Below, one piece after another: positions 53,206 through 63,096 of a stretch of 64,000 nucleotides of DNA. Positions within the stretch are counted from its first letter, which is position 1; every line of letters begins with the position of its first letter. This DNA is from Hellea sp965224755 (GTDB lineage Bacteria > Pseudomonadota > Alphaproteobacteria > Caulobacterales > Maricaulaceae), in NCBI GenBank assembly GCA_965224755.1, contig OZ245061.1, positions 372,001-436,000 on the forward strand. The letters run 5' to 3'. The notes beneath the pieces were generated by a model. The model was not told the origin of the DNA, made no database searches, and saw nothing but the letters and a program-made list of their open reading frames with translations. A program made the translations under genes and the position numbers.

Positions 53206-56200
53206 ATGAACACCAAGACATTTCTAAAGGCGCTGCTGCAAAGCTCTGCCATCACGGCCGTTGCTATGAGTTCAGCTCTTGCGCAAGACGTCACAGATGA
53301 AAACGCCGAAACCGGTGACGAAATCGTTGTTACGGGTTCTCGGATTAAGAAGAGTACATTTACCAGTCCGGTTTCTATTGATGTGCTGACAGTTGAAGAT
53401 GCCAAAATTGAAGGTATTGCTGATATTGGCGGTTTGCTGCAAACATCGACAGCCATTTCAGGATCAAGTCAGATTACATCTGCTGTTTCCTCAGCCTTTA
53501 TCTCGAATGGCGGCCTCGGTGCCGAAAACGTTGGTCTTCGCGGCCTTGCTGCAAACCGGACACTTGATTTGATCAATGGCCGCCGCGCAGGGCCATCCGG
53601 CATCCGCGGTTCAATTAGCTCATTTGACCTAAACTCTATTCCGCTTCTTGGCGTTGAGCGTGTTGATATCTTAAAAGATGGCGCTTCATCTGTTTATGGT
53701 TCAGATGCGATCGCCGGCGTTATTAACTACATCACTGATAAGTCAGACGCGAAGTCGATTGACTTGTTTACGGAGATTAGTGAAGGCGGCGGCGGTGAGG
53801 TCTTCCGCGGAAGTGCAACATATGGCGAAACTTTCGACAAAGGACGTTTCCGTATTACAGCCGACTATATGAAAGAGAAGGAACTGGCACGTAAAGATCG
53901 TGAATATCTTGATTGTAATGAAGATTATACATTCACTGACGCTACGCTAACAACACGGGCAGATGTTATTGACCCTAGAACCGGCAATCCTAAATGCGGG
54001 GGGACGATTTGGGGGCATATTTGGGTTTATGATTACGGATCAGATAATGTGATTCCAAACCGCCGTAACCGTTTGCTGCAATATAATTATAATGGAGAAT
54101 TGACGGGTCTGCTGCCTCAAGTGCCCGCAAGTTTAAATGGTTCAGGTCTTGATATTCCAGCCGGTTGGCATCAGGTAGAGTACTTTACGGCAGATGCGCT
54201 AAATGACCGTGATGATCCTACCTCCGGCTTCTTAGCGCCATACGCAGCATTAGGCGGAGCTTTCAATCCTGACTCAAATGTTCAGAACGCTGTTACAAAT
54301 ACATATAATCCACTTCAGCGCGATACCTCCGTAACACCGGAACAAGAGCGTTTTACAGTTATGGTGGATGGTGATTACGAACTTACAGACAATGTAACCG
54401 TTTATGGTGAAGCCTTATTCAATCGTCGTGAAAACCATCGAAATGCGATTACGCAGTATTTCTCCTATATTTATGGTGCGGATTCATTCGGAAATAACAA
54501 TACAAACCCAATTGCAGCAGGATGGAACGGCACTAATTCATGGTTCAGCCCGACGCCAGTGGCCGATCATGGTGATGAGTCAAATAAAATTGATTATTTT
54601 CGCCTTGTTGGGGGCTTAAAAGGCAACTTTGGTGAATCCGGGCCAATGCAAAATTGGGATTGGGATATCTATGCTCAGCATTCTAATAGTGACGCAGAAT
54701 ATACCAACCAAATCGTGCGTAATGATTCTATTCGAAATTACAATTTCTCGACAGAATCTTGCCATAATATTGATAGTGGGAATGGCGTAGGCATAACATC
54801 AGGCGCAACGACAACACTGCCTAGTGGTGAGGTGATTACCATTGCGGGCATTCCATGTACGGATGTGCGTTGGTTTGATCAAAATTTCAATGCGGGCGAT
54901 GTTAGTCCTGAGGAAAGAGCTTTCTTGTTCAGTGAGGATACAGGCTCAACAAAATTCACTCAAACGACGGTTGAGGGTTTTACAACGGGTGACCTATTCA
55001 ATCTTCCCGCAGGTAAGCTGTCTGCTGCTCTTGGCGTCTTTTATCAGCGTGATGAGATTACAGACCGCCCATCCGACACGGTCCTTACCGGTAACGAGTT
55101 CTTGGGGAGTACAGCAGGTATTACAACCGGCGTGCAAACCACAACAGCTATATACGGTGAATTAAGTATCCCGATCATAACTGACAAACCCTTCTTCGAA
55201 GACTTGTCTATGACGGCGTCCGGCCGGTACTCAGAAATCACATCCAGCAATATCGATGGACGTAGTATTAACGTCGACGGCTTTAACTACCGCTTGACGG
55301 GCAATTGGCAAATGATCCCTGAGCTGCGAGTAAGGGGCTCTATTGGCACCTCATTCCGAGCACCGGGTTTGTTTGAGCAGTTTCTAGCTAATGAAACTAG
55401 CAATGTTCGCCAGAGCACAGCTGATATTTGTATTGGTGTTGCCAACTTGTCGGTGGATCAAGATCCAGCGGCACTGGCTATCATAGCAAATTGTGCGGCT
55501 GATGGTATTCCTTTGGATCATGCCGGAACACCTATTGCCGCTACAGCTACACTCGGGGGCGGTTTTGGTCAGCTTAATGCTGAATCATCGAAAAACTACA
55601 CAATTGGTGCCGTGTTTACGCCTGACCTTAATTTTGGTGATTTAAGTCTCGCCGTTGATTATTTTGATATCACTATCAACGATGAAATTACGGCACTAAG
55701 TGCAGCAAATGTCATCCGCGGCTGTTATGCATCCCAAGACTTTGCGAACGAGCCTCTATGTGACTTCTTTAACCGTGAGCGAGACATCCCTGCGGGGGGA
55801 GCAGGCGACACGGGCGCTCCTTTGCGTATTGTTGATATTAATGCACGCTTTCAAAATGTTAACTCGCAAAAGAACTCAGGCATAGATGTCACCCTTCGCT
55901 ACGGGCAAGATACAAAATGGGGCCGCGTCAATCTTAGCTCCGTATGGTCGCGTCAGCTTACAGATGAAGTTCAACTTTTGGCACAAAGTCGAACACAGTT
56001 CTTAAATGGCGGTATTGGCGAACCGAAATTGACAGGGACAACCAATTTCACATTTGAAGCGACTGATAATATCTTACTGCGTTACGGAATTGATTATATC
56101 GGAGGTGTTGATGCTTTAAGAAGCTCATTCCCCCAACAACCGATCAGTTCGATTACTGGGCTGGGCGCTGATGGTAGTTACTCATTCGCTCAAGATGGAA

Positions 56201-56421
56201 CGACTGTCTTCGCCAAACGTTATTTGGAAGCGGTGATCTACCACAGTCTGTCAGCGCAATATAAAAATGATGATTGGGCATTCCGCGCGGGGGTTAGCAA
56301 TATCTTTGATGAGCATCCGCCGGCAACAACGCTGCAAAGTACATTTGGTAATTCACCAATTGTATCTCAGTATGACCTTCTTGGACGTCGTGTCTTCCTC
56401 AACGTCTCAAAAGAATTCTAA
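53206..56421 (+). CDS. TonB-dependent receptor (large, halogenase-associated)
   Basis: A 1071-residue outer-membrane receptor. Signal peptide to SSALAQ (about 27). The plug starts with DEIVVTGSRIKKSTFTSPV and includes GAENVGLRGLAANRTLDLIN and ILKDGASSVYGSDAIAGVIN; the barrel ends in Phe (VSKEF). This long carbohydrate-type receptor class in Caulobacter-like bacteria often lies beside tryptophan-halogenase-family genes, as here. It likely imports a large organic substrate. A terminator follows, then a sulfotransferase-like gene. Base composition is a little more AT-rich than the core genes. Confidence 0.92.
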   Translation: MNTKTFLKALLQSSAITAVAMSSALAQDVTDENAETGDEIVVTGSRIKKSTFTSPVSIDVLTVEDAKIEGIADIGGLLQTSTAISGSSQITSAVSSAFISNGGLGAENVGLRGLAANRTLDLINGRRAGPSGIRGSISSFDLNSIPLLGVERVDILKDGASSVYGSDAIAGVINYITDKSDAKSIDLFTEISEGGGGEVFRGSATYGETFDKGRFRITADYMKEKELARKDREYLDCNEDYTFTDATLTTRADVIDPRTGNPKCGGTIWGHIWVYDYGSDNVIPNRRNRLLQYNYNGELTGLLPQVPASLNGSGLDIPAGWHQVEYFTADALNDRDDPTSGFLAPYAALGGAFNPDSNVQNAVTNTYNPLQRDTSVTPEQERFTVMVDGDYELTDNVTVYGEALFNRRENHRNAITQYFSYIYGADSFGNNNTNPIAAGWNGTNSWFSPTPVADHGDESNKIDYFRLVGGLKGNFGESGPMQNWDWDIYAQHSNSDAEYTNQIVRNDSIRNYNFSTESCHNIDSGNGVGITSGATTTLPSGEVITIAGIPCTDVRWFDQNFNAGDVSPEERAFLFSEDTGSTKFTQTTVEGFTTGDLFNLPAGKLSAALGVFYQRDEITDRPSDTVLTGNEFLGSTAGITTGVQTTTAIYGELSIPIITDKPFFEDLSMTASGRYSEITSSNIDGRSINVDGFNYRLTGNWQMIPELRVRGSIGTSFRAPGLFEQFLANETSNVRQSTADICIGVANLSVDQDPAALAIIANCAADGIPLDHAGTPIAATATLGGGFGQLNAESSKNYTIGAVFTPDLNFGDLSLAVDYFDITINDEITALSAANVIRGCYASQDFANEPLCDFFNRERDIPAGGAGDTGAPLRIVDINARFQNVNSQKNSGIDVTLRYGQDTKWGRVNLSSVWSRQLTDEVQLLAQSRTQFLNGGIGEPKLTGTTNFTFEATDNILLRYGIDYIGGVDALRSSFPQQPISSITGLGADGSYSFAQDGTTVFAKRYLEAVIYHSLSAQYKNDDWAFRAGVSNIFDEHPPATTLQSTFGNSPIVSQYDLLGRRVFLNVSKEF

Positions 56422-56449
56422 GAAAATTCTACAATACACTGTATAGAGA

Positions 56450-56473
56450 GGCGGGCTTCGGCCCGCCTTTTTT
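56450..56473 (+). terminator. Rho-independent terminator
   Basis: GGCGGGC, loop TTCG and GCCCGCC form a perfect 7-bp stem with a very stable tetraloop, followed by six Ts. It ends the receptor transcript 28 bases after the stop. Confidence 0.92.
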
Positions 56474-56492
56474 AGTAAATAAGGACAAATAG

Positions 56493-57284
56493 ATGGATAT
56501 GCCTCGCGTATTGGCTAAGGCGGATAATTTGAACGAACTCAATGCCGATTTTTTACAGAATCCGCTGACTCAGCACTTTTTTTTAAACAGTGTACCTAAG
56601 AGCGGTAGCCATTTACTAAAAAATATTGTGCGTATGTTCGTGCCTGTGGATCAACAATACAGTGTTGATTTCATTCAATACCCGACCCTCAAACAACATC
56701 GCCATGTTTTCTTATCTAAAACCCCAATGCTCAGTTGGGGACATATGCTTTTTGCGGATAGCTCAACGGTGCTCCTGAAAGATATAAAGCACATTTTGCT
56801 TGTGAGAGACCCATATGATTGGGTGTTAGCGCGCACCCGGTTTTTCTTATCTGAAAACTTCCAATTCAACTTAGAGGATTTGAAATATGGGCGTACATCA
56901 GTAAATGATTTTATGAATATGATGATTTTTGGTATGCATAACCGCTTCCCCAATATGAATGAGATTTATTTAAATAATGCTGCGCCGTGGCTAGGAACAA
57001 GTGTGAAAATTGTCAAATACGAAGAGATCATGAAGCACCTCAAAATACTAGATAGCCAAAAAGCAGAAGGTTTTTTTAGAGATTTATTGGGGTTTGCCGA
57101 TATTGAGCTACCCAAGGATTGGAAGACCCGCGTCCGGATTGGCTCTGATCGCAAACAAAGCGGCACGGCCCGCGAAAATTTGGAACTTAAAGGTCAAATT
57201 ATACCTTCAATTTTACCAGACATGCAAAAACAGCTCGTGGATTATGCCTGTCCGGGATTAAGACAGCTTTTGGGTTATGTATGA
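56493..57284 (+). CDS. Sulfotransferase-like protein
   Basis: A 263-residue protein with the sulfotransferase fold markers. The 5'-phosphosulfate loop is NSVPKSGSHLLKNI (33-46), and the 3'-phosphate region is VRDPYDWVLARTRFFLS with the Arg (105) and Ser (120) that bind PAPS. The C-terminal KDWKTRVRIGSDRKQSG part resembles the end of the family. It would transfer sulfate from PAPS to an alcohol or amine, possibly on a polysaccharide or a small molecule. It is AT-rich, has AAGGA upstream, and overlaps the halogenase gene tail-to-tail by 27 bases. Confidence 0.75.
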   Translation: MDMPRVLAKADNLNELNADFLQNPLTQHFFLNSVPKSGSHLLKNIVRMFVPVDQQYSVDFIQYPTLKQHRHVFLSKTPMLSWGHMLFADSSTVLLKDIKHILLVRDPYDWVLARTRFFLSENFQFNLEDLKYGRTSVNDFMNMMIFGMHNRFPNMNEIYLNNAAPWLGTSVKIVKYEEIMKHLKILDSQKAEGFFRDLLGFADIELPKDWKTRVRIGSDRKQSGTARENLELKGQIIPSILPDMQKQLVDYACPGLRQLLGYV

Positions 57285-58919
57285 TTGTTCCTCGCGGGGC
57301 CACGCATCAGGCAGGCTATGCGTGTCCCAAGCCTGCATCCCCAAGGCCTGATGTAGCCATACATGGTGGGGCGGCAATTCCTTCGGGGCTTGCTGGATAG
57401 CTTCGAGCACAAAGTCTACAGGGCGCGAATGAGGGCGTTTATCGCCCATTGACTTTGCGAATTCGGGGCCTCGAAAATCCATGCCAAATAATATCGCTTC
57501 GTAGCTGGCGTGGTTCCAGAGACTCCCTGTGTCCACAGGCGGGCGATTGTCAATTTCCGGATCATCTATAGGCGCACGGTTATAATTATATCCATAAAAT
57601 GACTGATCTTGAAAATCAGACGCCGTCGGTTCCTTTTTGCGCCAATGTTCGAGTTTGGCTTTTAGCCGGTCATTGATCCGTTCCGGTTTTTGCACTTCAC
57701 GCCAAAAGGCCGTATCGTTGCGCCGGGTCAGGCAATAATGTAGATTGATGAAATCCAGAATTTCGTAATAGCGATTTGAGATGATGCGGTTCAGGCGAAA
57801 AGCAAAAGCCGGAATGTCTTCATCCTTATACGGAAAGTGCTCCGCCAACTGTACGGCCGCAAGTTCTGCCATATGTATTCCGGTTGATTCAAGCGGCTCT
57901 ATAAAGCCGCCGGACAGGCCAATTGCTATACAGTTCTTGCTCCAGGCCTTCTGCCTTTGGCCCACTTTGAATCTAATCAAGCGCGTATCACAATCTTTCA
58001 GCCCTTCACTTTGATAAGCCAGCAATTCAGCCTTAGCCGTTTCAGCATCGATAAATTCAGAAGAGTGGACATAGCCTATGGCCCGCCGCGTTTGTGTGGG
58101 TGTATCCCAGATCCACCCCGCCGATTGGGCCGTGCATGTTGTATAAGGCCGGATGACGCCGGGGAAATAATCTTCGTAAGGAAATTGGGTCACCAGTGCT
58201 TGATCGCAAAGCAGCCATTGCGAATAATCATCAAATGGAACCTTGAGCGTTTTTTCAATAAGCACAGCCTTAAACCCCGTACAGTCAATAAAAATGTCCC
58301 CCGAAACAGATGTTTTGGTATCTAAGTTTACTTGCTTCAAATACCCGGTTTCTGTCTGTTCGACGCTCACTACATTTGCCAAAATATGCGAAACGCCGCG
58401 GGCTGTTGAAAAGTCCCGTAAATAATCTGCATAAAGCTGGGCGTCAAAGTGATAAGCATATTTCAGCGGCGCCATGAATTGTTGATCGCCCAAAGGTTTT
58501 GGGGCCCTGTTAATTTCAGAAATTATTGCTTGCGCCGATACAGTTTCTATAAAAGGAATATCTCGTTGGCTTTCCATCCAGCGCTTGCCAGTACGGTCAA
58601 TCGGCCCCAAAGTGGCCCGGCTAAAGGGGTGGTGATAATATTCTCCCTTGTTGTTGAGCCAATTGACATATTTGATCGACTGTTTGAACGTCGCATCAGT
58701 GGCTTTCATAAAGTCGGCTTCATCAACCCCAATAACGTCAAGCATATGGTGAATAGAAGGAACAGTGGCCTCTCCAACGGAAATTCGCGGAATATCAGGC
58801 GATTCTATTAGGGTAATATCAACGGTCTTGTTTTGGCCGCGATTATTCAATGCGCCATTGAGATAGGCGGCTGTCATCCATCCGGCAGATCCGCCTCCAA
58901 CAATTACTACTCGCCGCAT
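57258..58919 (-). CDS. Tryptophan-halogenase-family flavoprotein
   Basis: A 553-residue flavin-dependent halogenase homologue. The FAD motif VIVGGGSAGWMTAAYLNGAL is at residues 5-24. The catalytic Lys equivalent (PrnA Lys79) is Lys 83 in FKQSIKYVNW, and the Glu equivalent (Glu346) is Glu 344 in EPLESTG. The W-x-W-x-I-P motif reads WIWDTP, with Thr in place of Ile, a common change in the TonB-linked subgroup. The substrate is unknown; members of this subgroup may not act on free tryptophan. A TTG at 58931 is an alternative start. Confidence 0.88.
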   Translation of the reverse strand: MRRVVIVGGGSAGWMTAAYLNGALNNRGQNKTVDITLIESPDIPRISVGEATVPSIHHMLDVIGVDEADFMKATDATFKQSIKYVNWLNNKGEYYHHPFSRATLGPIDRTGKRWMESQRDIPFIETVSAQAIISEINRAPKPLGDQQFMAPLKYAYHFDAQLYADYLRDFSTARGVSHILANVVSVEQTETGYLKQVNLDTKTSVSGDIFIDCTGFKAVLIEKTLKVPFDDYSQWLLCDQALVTQFPYEDYFPGVIRPYTTCTAQSAGWIWDTPTQTRRAIGYVHSSEFIDAETAKAELLAYQSEGLKDCDTRLIRFKVGQRQKAWSKNCIAIGLSGGFIEPLESTGIHMAELAAVQLAEHFPYKDEDIPAFAFRLNRIISNRYYEILDFINLHYCLTRRNDTAFWREVQKPERINDRLKAKLEHWRKKEPTASDFQDQSFYGYNYNRAPIDDPEIDNRPPVDTGSLWNHASYEAILFGMDFRGPEFAKSMGDKRPHSRPVDFVLEAIQQAPKELPPHHVWLHQALGMQAWDTHSLPDAWPREEQSYITQKLS

Positions 58920-59028
58920 TCTATGGTCCAATTCGCCTTAGGAAGGCTACATCTTAAGCGCCGTATATATGTATGGAAAGAGAAATTTAGACGGATCAGC
59001 CTGCTCTCTCTCAAAACCAAGCGCTTAT

Positions 59029-59847
59029 TTATGCAATGGCGGTTTCTTCTTTCCGGCCTCGCCCCACCACCGCGTCAAACCTCTCGTGATACTCTGCGTG
59101 TTCTGTCCCCATCAGCTTGTCCCACCAGGTGAAATAGAGCGCGAAATTGCCGCCTGCTTTTTCGTGGTGCATGTCGTGATGGGTGACGGTGGTCATGTGT
59201 TTCCAAAACCAATGTGTGGTCGCGCCGCGCGGGAAAATCTCGTAGCCTGAATGGCCGAGCGCATTTTTGAAAATCATTATCATCAAAATAATGGCGAGCG
59301 CGCTTTGGTGCAGGGGCAGGACGAGCAGCATAAGCGGAACATAGCCATATTCGACCACCGCTTCGCCCGCCGCGAAAGAATAGGCGGTAAAGGGCGTCGG
59401 GTTATGCGAGCGGTGATGGGTTAAGTGAAAGCGCTTATAAAGCTTGGAATGGTGCATAGCGCGGTGTGTCCAATAAAAATAAGCATCATGAAAAATAATC
59501 GCCAGCGCGATTGAGGCCCAATAATAGATAGGCCCGAAATCGGCAATATCATCATAAAACCGAAAGACGCCGGATTCGGCGAGGTCAAAGATAAATATAT
59601 CCAGCGCAACAAAAATAAGAATTGTGCGGAAGGAATTGATAAGCTCCATACGCACTTGCTTGTTTAGTAATTTGGCGGGCAGGCGGCGCTGCCTTATGCG
59701 GCGGCTGCGGATGAACGGCCCGAGGATGAGCCAGATACCGACAAAGACGCCTATTGTGCCAATAACATAACGTGTGCCTTCATAGCGAATGCCCATGATA
59801 ATGCGCTCCGGCATGTGGCTGATAAACTCTAAAATACTCGCGTCCAT
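59029..59847 (-). CDS. Sterol desaturase / fatty acid hydroxylase superfamily protein
   Basis: A 272-residue integral membrane di-iron oxygenase. The eight-His pattern is visible: HDAYFYWTHRAMHH, HLTHHRSHNPTPF and HHDMHHEKAGGNF. Four or more helices surround these. Enzymes of this class hydroxylate or desaturate sterols, carotenoids or fatty acids; the substrate is open. The start at 59847 has GGAG 5 bases upstream. It is divergent from an AraC-type regulator that may control it. Confidence 0.9.
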   Translation of the reverse strand: MDASILEFISHMPERIIMGIRYEGTRYVIGTIGVFVGIWLILGPFIRSRRIRQRRLPAKLLNKQVRMELINSFRTILIFVALDIFIFDLAESGVFRFYDDIADFGPIYYWASIALAIIFHDAYFYWTHRAMHHSKLYKRFHLTHHRSHNPTPFTAYSFAAGEAVVEYGYVPLMLLVLPLHQSALAIILMIMIFKNALGHSGYEIFPRGATTHWFWKHMTTVTHHDMHHEKAGGNFALYFTWWDKLMGTEHAEYHERFDAVVGRGRKEETAIA

Positions 59848-60074
59848 TTTAATCTCCATATTATCTGCGCCTGCACAAAGCTTGGGGAGGCGGCTCAAGA
59901 CGCTTCTGGGCTCTGTGCAGACAGGCTTTTTCTGGCCGACATCGAGGCGGAAATCTCCTTGATGCTGAAAAAGGCTGCTCAATTTCAAAATCAATCAGAG
60001 TTTTTTATAATCCATCAGGTTTTTCTGTGAAGTTTGCACCGTGATGTGGCATGACGTCTATAAAGGGAGTGGTT

Positions 60075-61124
60075 ATGTTAATCTTGGATGTCTTATTGCG
60101 GTATTCCACTGTGACATTGCTCCTCGCGATTGCTCTCTTGGCGGTGCAGGACGGGCGCGGATTTAAACCGGCTATATATATAGTGCTGGCGACATTATCT
60201 GTCGCTTTCATGTTGCTGGGCACGGCGAGGCCCGAATTACGCCTCCCGCAACCCTTTCATTTCATTATTAGGGTTTTGGATGTTGGCAATATCGTCTTTA
60301 TCTGGTGGCTGGGCCTTGCCATGTTCCAAGACAATTTTCGACTGCGCTGGCCGCATTGGCTGGTGCTCGGGATTAATCTCGCCGGCTTGCTGCCGTCCCG
60401 TATCATGGAGTTGCAGGGCGTTGAATATTTCCACCCGGTTGTCAATTATGGACTAGATGCAGTCACTTTCGGGATTATGGGGCATCTGGCCTTTGTAACA
60501 TTGAAGGGCCGGGCCGATGATTTGGTTGAGCCCCGCCGCCGCTTGCGGCTTTATTTCGTCATGGCCATGATCGGCGTGACGCTCATAGCTGTCTTTATCG
60601 AGAATATGCTCGCGGCCAATCATGGAAACATTTTAACCGCTCTTAGATGCGCCCTCATTTTCCCGTTAGCGCTTTGGGGACTGTTATGGCTCACGCAAAT
60701 GCACCCTGAAAAGGTTTTCTTTAAAGAAGTTAAAGCGCCTATTGCGAAAAAACCGGATATTGATCCGCGTGATCAACGCTTATTGGAGCAGCTAAAAGCG
60801 GCGATGGAAACAGACCATATCTATACAGAACCCGGCTTGACTATCCGCACTTTGGCGGAAACCCTAAAAACGCCTGAGCACCGCCTTCGCGCCCTGATTA
60901 ACCAGGGGCTGGATTATCGAAACTTTAGCGCGTTTCTCAATTTCTACCGGATAGAAGCCGTGAAAGCGGCATTTAAGGACCCGGAAAATTCCCGTATTCC
61001 TGTCTTGACCATCGCTATGGATGTCGGATTTAACTCGCTCGCGCCGTTTAACCGCGCCTTTCGCGACCGTGAAAATATGACGCCCAGCGCGTTTCGGCAA
61101 AAAATTCAGCAAAACAACAACTAA
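60075..61124 (+). CDS. AraC-family regulator with N-terminal membrane domain
   Basis: A 349-residue protein with seven predicted membrane helices in residues 1-215 and a C-terminal AraC/XylS DNA-binding domain (about 240-349). The HTH has LTIRTLAETLKTPEHRLRAL and FNSLAPFNRAFRDRENMTPS. Membrane-bound AraC regulators of this design probably sense a hydrophobic or lipid signal. The start at 60075 has AAAGGGAG upstream. Its position next to a lipid-modifying oxygenase supports control of that gene, which is an inference. Confidence 0.88.
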   Translation: MLILDVLLRYSTVTLLLAIALLAVQDGRGFKPAIYIVLATLSVAFMLLGTARPELRLPQPFHFIIRVLDVGNIVFIWWLGLAMFQDNFRLRWPHWLVLGINLAGLLPSRIMELQGVEYFHPVVNYGLDAVTFGIMGHLAFVTLKGRADDLVEPRRRLRLYFVMAMIGVTLIAVFIENMLAANHGNILTALRCALIFPLALWGLLWLTQMHPEKVFFKEVKAPIAKKPDIDPRDQRLLEQLKAAMETDHIYTEPGLTIRTLAETLKTPEHRLRALINQGLDYRNFSAFLNFYRIEAVKAAFKDPENSRIPVLTIAMDVGFNSLAPFNRAFRDRENMTPSAFRQKIQQNNN

Positions 61125-61268
61125 TCTTGACGGATAATAAAAACCTCTGATGGATTTTGAAAATCAATACTCGATTTCGCAATCGATAGGATTTCCGCCT
61201 CCCCGCCTGTCAGTTTTAACTCATGGCCCAAACCGGGCCGCGAAACTGACATCACTAAGGAGAACACC

Positions 61269-61586
61269 ATGTCATATATAAAGACCATCACAACCGCCGC
61301 TCTTATCGCCGCAGCATGTACAGCCGCGCCGGCTTTTGCCAGCCCGCAAGACGACGTCGCCGCCTGCCGCGCAGAGATAACAGCGCAAAACCCGGATATT
61401 CTGGACGGCTACCGCCTGCGCTTTAAAAGCACAAAGGGCAATAAAGACCGGACATTATCACTGGAAGCCATCCCGAATAAAAAATCAGCCGGAGAGCGCT
61501 TTAAACTCACCTGCCGCCTCAATAAGACAAACCGCGTCTTGGCGTTTAATACGGCAAAGACGCCGGTAAAATTCGCGCAAAAATAA
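61269..61586 (+). CDS. Small secreted protein, unknown
   Basis: A 105-residue protein with a signal peptide ending near PAFAS (residue 25), then a basic region with two Cys (VAACRAE and LTCRLN) about 75 positions apart that may pair. It has AAGGAGA upstream. Family unknown. A terminator follows. Confidence 0.65.
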   Translation: MSYIKTITTAALIAAACTAAPAFASPQDDVAACRAEITAQNPDILDGYRLRFKSTKGNKDRTLSLEAIPNKKSAGERFKLTCRLNKTNRVLAFNTAKTPVKFAQK

Positions 61587-61615
61587 CCCGCGCTGAAATA
61601 CCCTCCCGAAAGGCT

Positions 61616-61637
61616 CGCAATATTTGCGGGTTTTTTT
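61616..61637 (+). terminator. Rho-independent terminator
   Basis: CGCAA-TAT-TTGCG with a trailing GG and seven Ts. It lies between the small secreted protein gene and the convergent regulator gene. Confidence 0.7.
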
Positions 61638-61650
61638 GTGCGGGAAAAAC

Positions 61651-63081
61651 CTACTCCGCTTCGAAATCAAACAGGCTTACGCCTCTTCGTCTTTCGTCAA
61701 AGCTTAGGGTTTTGTTGAGGGGGGCGTGGGCGCGTTGGCGGCAATGCGGGCGCTCGCAGAGATAACAATTCACGCCAATTGGCGTTGGCTGCGGCGTATC
61801 CAGATTATATTGCTGAGCGTAAACTAATCTGGGCGCATAGGCGATATCGCAGCCCAGCCCGATAGCGAGTTTCTGCGCGGGGGCATTATAAGTGCCGCCG
61901 CCGCGGGCGATCATTTTGGCGATAGAAAAATAAGTGGTCTCGTCAGGCAACTGAATCATCTGCGTCACCGTCTTGCCGGGCGCGGCGAAACAATCATGGA
62001 TATTCCAAAGCGGGCAAGCCCCGCCAAATTGGGAAAAGTGAAACCGCCCGGCGGAGAAACGCTTGGAGACATTGCCGGCCACATCAATTCTGACAAAGAA
62101 AAACGGAATACCCCGCGCCTCGGGTTTTTGCAGGGTGGTTAAGCGGTGCGCCGTTTGTTCAAAACTGGTGCCAAAACGGTGGGACAATAGATCAATATCA
62201 TATTTGCTGCCCTCAGCCTGTTTTAAAAACCTTGCATAAGGCATGAGCACGGCGGCGGCGAAATAATTGGCCATATTGGTGCGGCAGAGCCCTTCGGCTT
62301 CGCGGCCGGGCAGGTTGGCCGAGGCGGTAATCTCGTCAATCAAAGCGCGGTGTTCCAGCAGTCCGATCTGAAAGGCGAGCTGAAAGCGGCGGCCCGATTG
62401 CGGGAGAAGTTCCGAGAGGTTGATGCGTTTGGAGTGGCGATCAAAATAGCGCAGCATTTCGGGCATAACCTCAATCGGCACAATGCGCACGGTCAGTTCG
62501 TGTTGCGTTTTAAGCCGCTCGGTCAGCGCCGCCGCGATGAGCGGTTTGTTATAGCCAATCTCTTTGGCCAGAACTTCTGCAGCTTCGTCGAGGGCGGGGA
62601 AGAAGTTTTTCTGCTCATGAATGAAGCGGCGCACGGATTCTACAGCTTGCGAGGACTGCTCAAGCAATTCCACGCGGTCACGATCGGGCGCATTTTCCGC
62701 CGTGCGCCATGCGAGGTCGCGGTGCTTGCCGTAAAGCTTTAAAAGTGCTCGCGCGGCCCGGGGGCTAACATTGACAAGGTCTTCAGCCTCGTTTTTGGAG
62801 ATGGTCTCGGCCTTGAACAGTGGATCGCGCAAAGCCTCATAGATTTCGGCGACCAGATGCGCGTCCCCCGCCCCGGCAAATTCGGCAATATCAAAATCGT
62901 AAATTTCCGCCATTTTTAGTAAGACTTTGGCCGATAAAGCCCGCTGATTGCGTTCCATCAGGTTGAGATAAGAGGTTGAAATGCCTAGGTCTTCGGCCAT
63001 GCGCGCCTGCGTCACGCCTAAAGCTGTACGGAAGCGGCGTAGGCGCGGCCCGATCAGGAGTTTTTCGGTTTTTTTGGCCAT
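61651..63081 (-). CDS. XRE/DUF2083 short-chain fatty acyl-type regulator (RamB/ScfR-like)
   Basis: A 476-residue regulator: N-terminal HTH_XRE domain (residues 10-65, LGVTQARMAEDLGISTSYLN), a central ImmA/IrrE-like region and a C-terminal DUF2083 domain with a Cys-rich signature (CYLCERPHCRQRAH). The HExxH of IrrE proteases is not visible, as expected for this regulator group. RamB in Corynebacterium and related proteins control acetate, glyoxylate and propionate genes. The gene is divergent from malate synthase, the expected target. Confidence 0.9.
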   Translation of the reverse strand: MAKKTEKLLIGPRLRRFRTALGVTQARMAEDLGISTSYLNLMERNQRALSAKVLLKMAEIYDFDIAEFAGAGDAHLVAEIYEALRDPLFKAETISKNEAEDLVNVSPRAARALLKLYGKHRDLAWRTAENAPDRDRVELLEQSSQAVESVRRFIHEQKNFFPALDEAAEVLAKEIGYNKPLIAAALTERLKTQHELTVRIVPIEVMPEMLRYFDRHSKRINLSELLPQSGRRFQLAFQIGLLEHRALIDEITASANLPGREAEGLCRTNMANYFAAAVLMPYARFLKQAEGSKYDIDLLSHRFGTSFEQTAHRLTTLQKPEARGIPFFFVRIDVAGNVSKRFSAGRFHFSQFGGACPLWNIHDCFAAPGKTVTQMIQLPDETTYFSIAKMIARGGGTYNAPAQKLAIGLGCDIAYAPRLVYAQQYNLDTPQPTPIGVNCYLCERPHCRQRAHAPLNKTLSFDERRRGVSLFDFEAE

Positions 63082-63096
63082 AATTTAACAGTGGTA

